The notes under the pieces were generated by a model, which was given only the letters and a program-made list of their open reading frames with translations, had not been told where the DNA came from and ran no database searches. This document shows positions 58,930 to 64,000 of a DNA stretch of 64,000 nt, piece after piece. Numbering within the stretch: position 1 is the first letter of the stretch; each line of letters opens with the position of its first letter. A program made the position numbers and the translations under genes. This stretch comes from Cycas panzhihuaensis (taxonomy: Eukaryota; Cycadophyta), in NCBI GenBank assembly GCA_023213395.1, contig CM041465.1, positions 141,057,741 through 141,121,740 of the forward strand, read 5' to 3'.

Positions 58930-61116
58930 AATATTTTTCATCAAGTATATATTTCTTTAGTAAGCTTACAAAGAATACTCTATGGTTTTTTAATTGAAGG
59001 GACAATACAATACAAGTTCATAGGTTAGGTTTCCAATCTATTAGAGTGTTTTAAAAGGACTACAATATTTAGGAGCTAGTTTAGCATATTTTCCTAATCT
59101 CAAGCAACTTCTTTTTGGTTTGACATAGAGAAAGACCTTATCTCCTATTTGAAATTTCCTAACTAAGTATTTTAAATCTGTAGAACTTTTATATTAGTCT
59201 TTGGAATCCTTGAGATTACTTTTAGTTTTATGAATTACTTATTCCCTTTCTTTTCAATCCTTATTCAAATACCATTTTTTACGTATAGGGTCTGATTAAG
59301 AAAGAGGTGTATTATAATATATTTTAGAAATATCTTCAAATTATGATATCTTAATAAAGGAATGGTAACTTTGATTATATGCAAATTCTACTAAATGTAA
59401 ATAGTCCTCTCAATAGGAAGGGGTTTCTATAATATATATAAGAAGCATGACTTCTGCCACTCAATTTACTTATTCTCTTTTCCCATCAATCTTAGGATGA
59501 TAAGCAATACTTATTTTATAGGTAGTCCCTATCTCACAAAAGAAAGTTTCTCAAAAACTAGAAGTGAATCTAGGATCTTTATTGAATATAATACTATTGT
59601 CTAGCTTATATAGTCAAAATATTTCTTAGAAAATATATGTGCAATGCCTTTTCTAATGGATCTAATATTAGTAAGTATAAAATGTGTCATTTTAGTTCAT
59701 TAGTCTACTACTACTAAGATAGTGTTGTGGCTTTTCCAATTACAAGATGAACCAATGATAAAATCTATACTTAATTGATTCTCATTTCCACTCAAGAATA
59801 TCTAATTATTGTAATAATCATAGAGTTCTATATTATTTTACTTTAGTTTTTTTATAAGGGAAATATTTTCAAATATATAATCATATATCGGATTTTATTT
59901 TAGGCCTAAAAAATTCCTTTCTGATAGGTTCTATAGAATCCAAGATGTCTTACTATAGGTATGTCATGCGTGTCTCTCAAAATTCTACCATTTATTTTAA
60001 GGGCATTGAGTATACATAACCTTTTTTTATAATATAGTAACTCATTATCTATGAGGATATGTTTTTCTACTTGATCTTTACAATGATTGTTATATCGAGG
60101 ATTATGTAGTTGGGTAAGGATTGGGTCAAAAAATTCATTTTAATTAGGTAATTTTGATAGAGTTATTTAGGTTGGTATTCACTAAGGTTATTATATTATT
60201 ATATCTTTTTTTCTAGTTAAGAGCATTAACTACTTTATTTTCTTTCCCTAACATATACTAGATATGAAAATTATATTTAGTGATTAATTCTATCTAGTGT
60301 CTTTCAATTATGTTTAGATGAGGTTATTTAAATATATACTAGAAACTATGATGATATATTTTAAGGCTAGACTTCACTACTACTAAATATTATCACCAAA
60401 TATTTTAGGAATGTACTATGCATAATAATTCTAAATTATGAGTAGGATAGTTTATTTTTTTAAGAATCTTGTAGATTCCTTTATTCATAACTTATAACTT
60501 TTCATCTTTCATTAGGAATCCTCCCAGTCCATTCGTACTAGCATTAGTGATTACTAGGTAAGTCCTATATATATTAAATATACATAATACTAATGTTATT
60601 ATTAAATTTTTTCTTTTTAATTTATAGATGGATTCTTAACATTCTAGAATCCCTATCGAAGTCTTATCCTTTTGACTCAGGTTAATTAGTGGTCTTATAA
60701 TTTTAGAGTATCCATTAACAGATCTTTGATAAAATCTTGATAAGCCTAAGAAGCTTTGCACTTCATGTGTATCCTTAAGTTATGGCTATTCTTGTATAGT
60801 TTTTTTCTTTTTAAGGTCTAGGGTAATTCCTTGTTTTAAAATAGTATATCCTTAGTATAAAATTTTTGTTTTGAAGAATTTACATTTACTTACTTTTGCA
60901 TATAATTTATGTTCCCTTTATTTTTTTAGTAACTTTTATATGTGTTATGCATGTTCTATTTTATTCTTTGAGTATATTAAAGTATTATCTAAAAATATAA
61001 TTATAAGTACATCCAAATAGGATTAGAATAAATTGTTTATTAAGGTCATAAAAATAGCTAGTGCATTAGTTAGTCTAAAAGGTAAAATGATAAGGCTTGT
61101 TAATCTTGTAAAGCGA
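58930..61116 (-). pseudogene. Gypsy integrase, RNase H remnant and RT end
   Basis: Minus reading, right to left: LPFRLTNALAIFMTLINN and FLDNTLIYSKNKIEHA (RT; the FLDD box is FLDN), then poorly legible RNase H, then integrase: HDIPIVRHLGFYRTYQK, NKDPRFTSSF, AYHPKIDGK, HLVEFAYNQSYHS, NLKDSKDXYKSSTDLKY, FQIGDKVFLYVKPKRSCLRL and VFFVSLLKKYIL. Stops are frequent. Confidence 0.82.
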
Positions 61117-61923
61117 AGACGGTGAATGTCGAACGACAAATGGGTTATGGTTAGGGTTTCTAGGCGAACGGAGAATGCAAGTTAGATACAGGCAGCTCTG
61201 GGGACAGAACCGTCATCGACCAAATTGATATGGGTGGTAAGACGCCCAACCTTAAATAATTTTAACTTTAAATTTGGTCCGTATGGCTTCCAATGCCATT
61301 CTGTGAGATGTTATAGTCTTACAGTTGAGATTGGAACGCTGAAGCGGTGGCTTCATCGCATAGACTCAGTGGGATTTCAGTAGGGCCCCCTGCCTTGGAA
61401 TAATCAGTCCCCAGCTCTACATGTTGATGATTCCTCTCCAATCTGGAGTAAGAGCATAGCTTATAACTCTTTCATACATCTGTCGGTTGGTAGAGATAGC
61501 CTGGCCGATGGGAGCAAGGTATGCTAGGTGCCTCAAGCTTCTAGAGGAGGCACCAGACCAAGGTTTATCAGATTTGCAGATGAGGGAGTTCAGGGCCCAG
61601 AGGCAGGAGCCAAAGAAATCAGATATTTAGCTTGGAAAGGAAGAGGCTGGCTGCTTCAGTAGCGGTTAAACTGGAGGGTTTCTGGACACATCCGTACCCA
61701 GGTCTGCACCGACAGTGGGAGCACTTTGTCACCTAGGAATGAAAGCAAATTGGCGAAGGGGATGAATGGCTTTCTTCCAGACTAGTCAAAGAATGAAGAG
61801 TTGGCATATAAACCAGTAAAAAGGGTAGATGCAAAGGTAATTATTGTTGAATCTAGGGCAATGGTAAGTCCCTACCGACCTTGCATAGGGTTTATATTTT
61901 TATTTTCTACAGTACTTTAAGTA
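61117..61923 (+). promoter_or_regulatory. LINE 5' UTR
   Basis: GC-richer non-coding sequence before the ORF1 ATG. It shows only weak resemblance to the 5' UTR of the other LINE. The exact 5' end is uncertain by some tens of bases. Confidence 0.5.
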
Positions 61924-63290
61924 TGGATAAGGATCAGATACTTCAAAACTAGAACCAGATCCCCAATCCTTCACTAGGGAGATCTTACTGTGATGTGTTG
62001 AGAGCAAATGATGAAGAAACATATGACTTAACACTTGTTATACAAGAAAATAAGGTCAGATTAAAAATTCCATAGGGCTTAGTGGAGAAAACTAAGAAAT
62101 ATCGGGAGAACTACCTTGTCGGTAGATTCTCTAAACCCAGACCGGGGTTGGATACTTGGTAAAAAGGCCTTAACCCTTGAAAAATGGCATAGGGATTTTG
62201 ATCCTTTCGTTCCCAAAATCAGAAAAGCACCCATATGGATTCAATTGCCAGGTCTTCCCTTGCACCATTGGAACCTCGAAGTGCTAAAAGGAATCGCGAA
62301 AGTTGTGGGACCTCTTCTAGTAGTAGACTGGGCAACTAAGAATAGAATTAGACTCATAAACGCCAAATTCTGTGCCCTAGTGAGGATTAACAAACCTCTT
62401 CTGGATGATCTATGGATTGATACAGAGGATGGGTGTTGGGAATAACCATTGGTTTACGAAATGGAGCATTTTAGATGCTCATTATGTAGAAATCTAGGCC
62501 ACTTACCCCAGAAATGCCCAAGTGTAAAGAACCTAATGGGAGGGAAGCAAGAGGCCTCTATAGAGCCAAAACCCTAAGGGGCGATAGAGCCCATAGAGAT
62601 AGGGACGGAAGGGCAGATATAAGAGATTCAAGGAAAGACTGAGGCACCTGAAGTTACAAAGGACCGAGTTGGGTACCCTCCAGAACAACAATATATCCCA
62701 CCCTTGGATCTTGGCTTTGATCCTAATGAGGAGGACACTCTCTCAGATGCAGGGGAGTAGGTAGCTCAGGAATTAGAGGCCCCAGCGCACCCGAAAGGGG
62801 ATGGTAGCCTAGGGGCTCTCACTTCAGTTGGGCCAAGGATGTTAGCCCAATACACCTTAGCACACATAGTAGAGACCTAGAAGAAGACATTGGAAGTGGG
62901 CACTAAGATGGGGGTGGGTAAGCCCCCGCTGAATGAGGAGGACTCTCTCTCAGGTCCTAGGGTGTAGGTAGATCAAGAATCAGAGGCCCTAGCGCACCCA
63001 AATGGGGATGGAGGCCTTGGGGTGCTCATATCAGTCGGGCCCGGGACGTCAACCCAATACACCTTAGCACATTCGGTAGCATCCCAAAAGAAAACACTGG
63101 ACGTGGGCACTGAGAAGAGGGTAGGCAGGCCCCTTTGAAGCTGCTTAGAGAAAGAGAGGTGGTTGCCCAAGTGGATCAAGGTAACCATAAAACTCTAAAC
63201 GATGCTTTTCTGGAAGGGCCCATTCTCAGATCAAGAACAGAAGGAAGAGACCTACTGAAAGGTGTAACCGTAGAAGTCTGGAAGCAAAGA
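61924..63290 (+). pseudogene. LINE ORF1 (DUF4283-like and CCHC knuckle)
   Basis: From ATG at 61924 the frame reads MDKDQILQN, stop, then DLTLVIQENKVRLKIP, stop, and YLVGRF. The DUF4283-like part continues in the frame at 62116-62445: IWIQLPGLPLHHW, INAKFCALVRINKPLLDDLW. Compared with the first LINE about 140 bp between LVGRF and KALTLEKWHRDFDP are deleted. The knuckle CSLCRNLGHLPQKC is at 62475-62517. Two similar segments around 62730-62860 and 62930-63070 indicate an internal duplication in the tail. Confidence 0.85.
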
Positions 63291-63298
63291 AGCAAGAG

Positions 63299-64000
63299 AT
63301 GAAAATTATATCATGGAACATTAGGGGACTGAATGCCCCTTCGAAACTGAGGATTATCAGGGATATGAGGTATAAACACCACCTAGATTTAATGTTTTTA
63401 CAGGAAACAAAGCTAAGTGAGGAGAATGGTCCAAGGATCAGAAATAAAATTTAGAGGAAAGCGAAGGGCATAGAAGCTAACTATGCTCAAGGAGTTGGGG
63501 GTCTAATGGTGTTATGGGATTTGAATGTTTAGTACAGAGAAATTGGGAATCCTTTGTTTCTTTGTGGCTAACTAATAGAAGTAACAATCTAAGATACCTA
63601 GCCACTAATGTCTATGCCCTAAACCTTCAGGAGGCTAGGAAGAGGATATGGGACAGAATATTGGAAGTCCATAGGGATTGTGGAGCCCCTTGGCTTTTGG
63701 CGGGGGACTTCAATATGGCATTGTGCCTAGGAGATAAAAGAAGGGGTACAGAAGGATGGACCAGTAGTATGAGCAAGTTCAAAGGCTTCCTACAACAGGG
63801 GGGTTTTGAGGATGTCAAGCTTAGGGGTGCATTGTACACCTAGTCCAATAAGCGTGTGGGGGATCGTCTAATACAAATCAAACTAGATAGGGTGTTGGTC
63901 AATTATGACTGGCTAAGGTGTTTTAAGGACTTCACCCTGGAGTCTCTACTGAAGATGAGTTCCTACCACTGTCCTCTCCTGTTTCAATTTTTGGATCTGG
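63299..64000 (+). pseudogene. LINE ORF2, endonuclease part
   Basis: Starts MKIISWNIRGLNAPSKLRI at 63299 and shows FLQETK, AGDFNMALCLGDKR and DWLRCFKDFTLESL. In place of SDHSPL it reads SYHCPL, so the endonuclease aspartate of the SDH box is lost. In-frame stops occur near 63450, 63530 and 63841. The rest is outside. Confidence 0.88.

Larger units (their letters stand above)
56400..61116 (-). mobile_element. Ty3/gypsy chromovirus, decayed, twice interrupted
   Basis: Right to left: RT end (61100-60900), RNase H and linker (60800-60200, poorly legible), integrase (about 60100-58930) and, beyond the chimeric copia insert, a chromodomain (56760-56580). RT-RNH-IN-chromodomain is the chromovirus order. 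The RT is cut at about 61117 by a LINE. LTRs could not be placed; the 3' end probably lies between 56149 and 56550. Confidence 0.75.
61117..64000 (+). mobile_element. Second plant L1-type LINE, runs past the window end
   Basis: It starts within gypsy RT at about 61117, where GC content rises. A 5' UTR of about 800 bp with TAGGGTTTCTAGGCGAACGG near its start is followed by ORF1 (61924-63290) and the beginning of ORF2 (63299 onward). Both ORFs match the full-length LINE at 9210-15466. Stops and an ORF1 deletion make it defective. Its 3' end and target duplication lie outside. Confidence 0.88.

Noticed and set aside
62973-63839. Minus-strand frames in the second LINE
   Set aside because: Antisense of ORF1 tail and endonuclease.
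1-64000. CRISPR arrays, bacterial operons, rRNA or organelle DNA
   Set aside because: No spaced repeats of the right kind, no bacterial gene organisation, and no organelle genes were seen.

Overview
This is nuclear DNA of a seed plant, and almost everything identifiable in it is transposable-element sequence. The evidence is plant-type L1 LINEs (ORF1 with a DUF4283-like domain and CCHC knuckle, ORF2 ending in an RNase H), Ty1/copia elements primed by the initiator Met-tRNA (TGGTATCAGAGC), Ty3/gypsy elements including a chromovirus, tRNA-derived SINEs and a TRIM. The strongly AT-rich background and deep nesting suggest a large, methylated genome, perhaps a gymnosperm, but the species cannot be fixed from this window. 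I see no intact host gene, rRNA, tRNA or CRISPR array.

Layout. 1-1871: 5' end of a minus-strand LTR element (LTR 1346-1871). 1872-8661: decayed plus-strand copia element (integrase, RT, RNase H, 3' LTR), split by a minus-strand LTR element (2555-6412, TSD AAGGT). 8771-8895: compound microsatellite. 9.1-15.9 kb: an LTR split by a full-length 6.26-kb minus-strand LINE with an 18-bp TSD. 15.9-20.5 kb: very AT-rich DNA with a PPT-LTR-PBS arrangement. 21056-26265: non-autonomous copia-like element (455-bp LTRs, TSD GATGT) with only a gag and a captured PHAX-like host gene fragment. 28.9-31.45 kb: plus-strand gypsy pol in the order protease, second RNase H, RT, RNase H. 31.5-40.1 kb: degenerate DNA, partly former coding sequence. 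40112-43895: second member of the gag-only family (TSD GCAAC). 44158-55045: minus-strand copia element (TSD ATTAT) containing a third gag-bearing element (45117-49558), which contains a 326-bp TRIM (45427-45752, TSD CATTA). 55744-56132: SINE with a 16-bp TSD. 56.4-61.1 kb: minus-strand chromovirus, interrupted by a 2.14-kb chimeric copia/TRIM element (56784-58924, TSD AATCA) and by a second LINE from about 61117 to beyond the window end.

Decay pattern. Most broken frames carry TAA/TAG/TGA where the family has Q, R or W, and LTR pairs differ mostly by transitions. This fits deamination of methylated cytosine in silenced elements. The full-length LINE and the captured gene block are visibly richer in GC than their surroundings, as expected if they arrived more recently.

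How the parts relate. The gag-only elements, the TRIM and the chimera probably depended on reverse transcriptase from autonomous copia elements such as the one at 44158-55045, since they share its Met-tRNA primer site. No element in the window appears able to move by itself today. All LTR, TSD and domain assignments were made by eye; percentages are hand counts.
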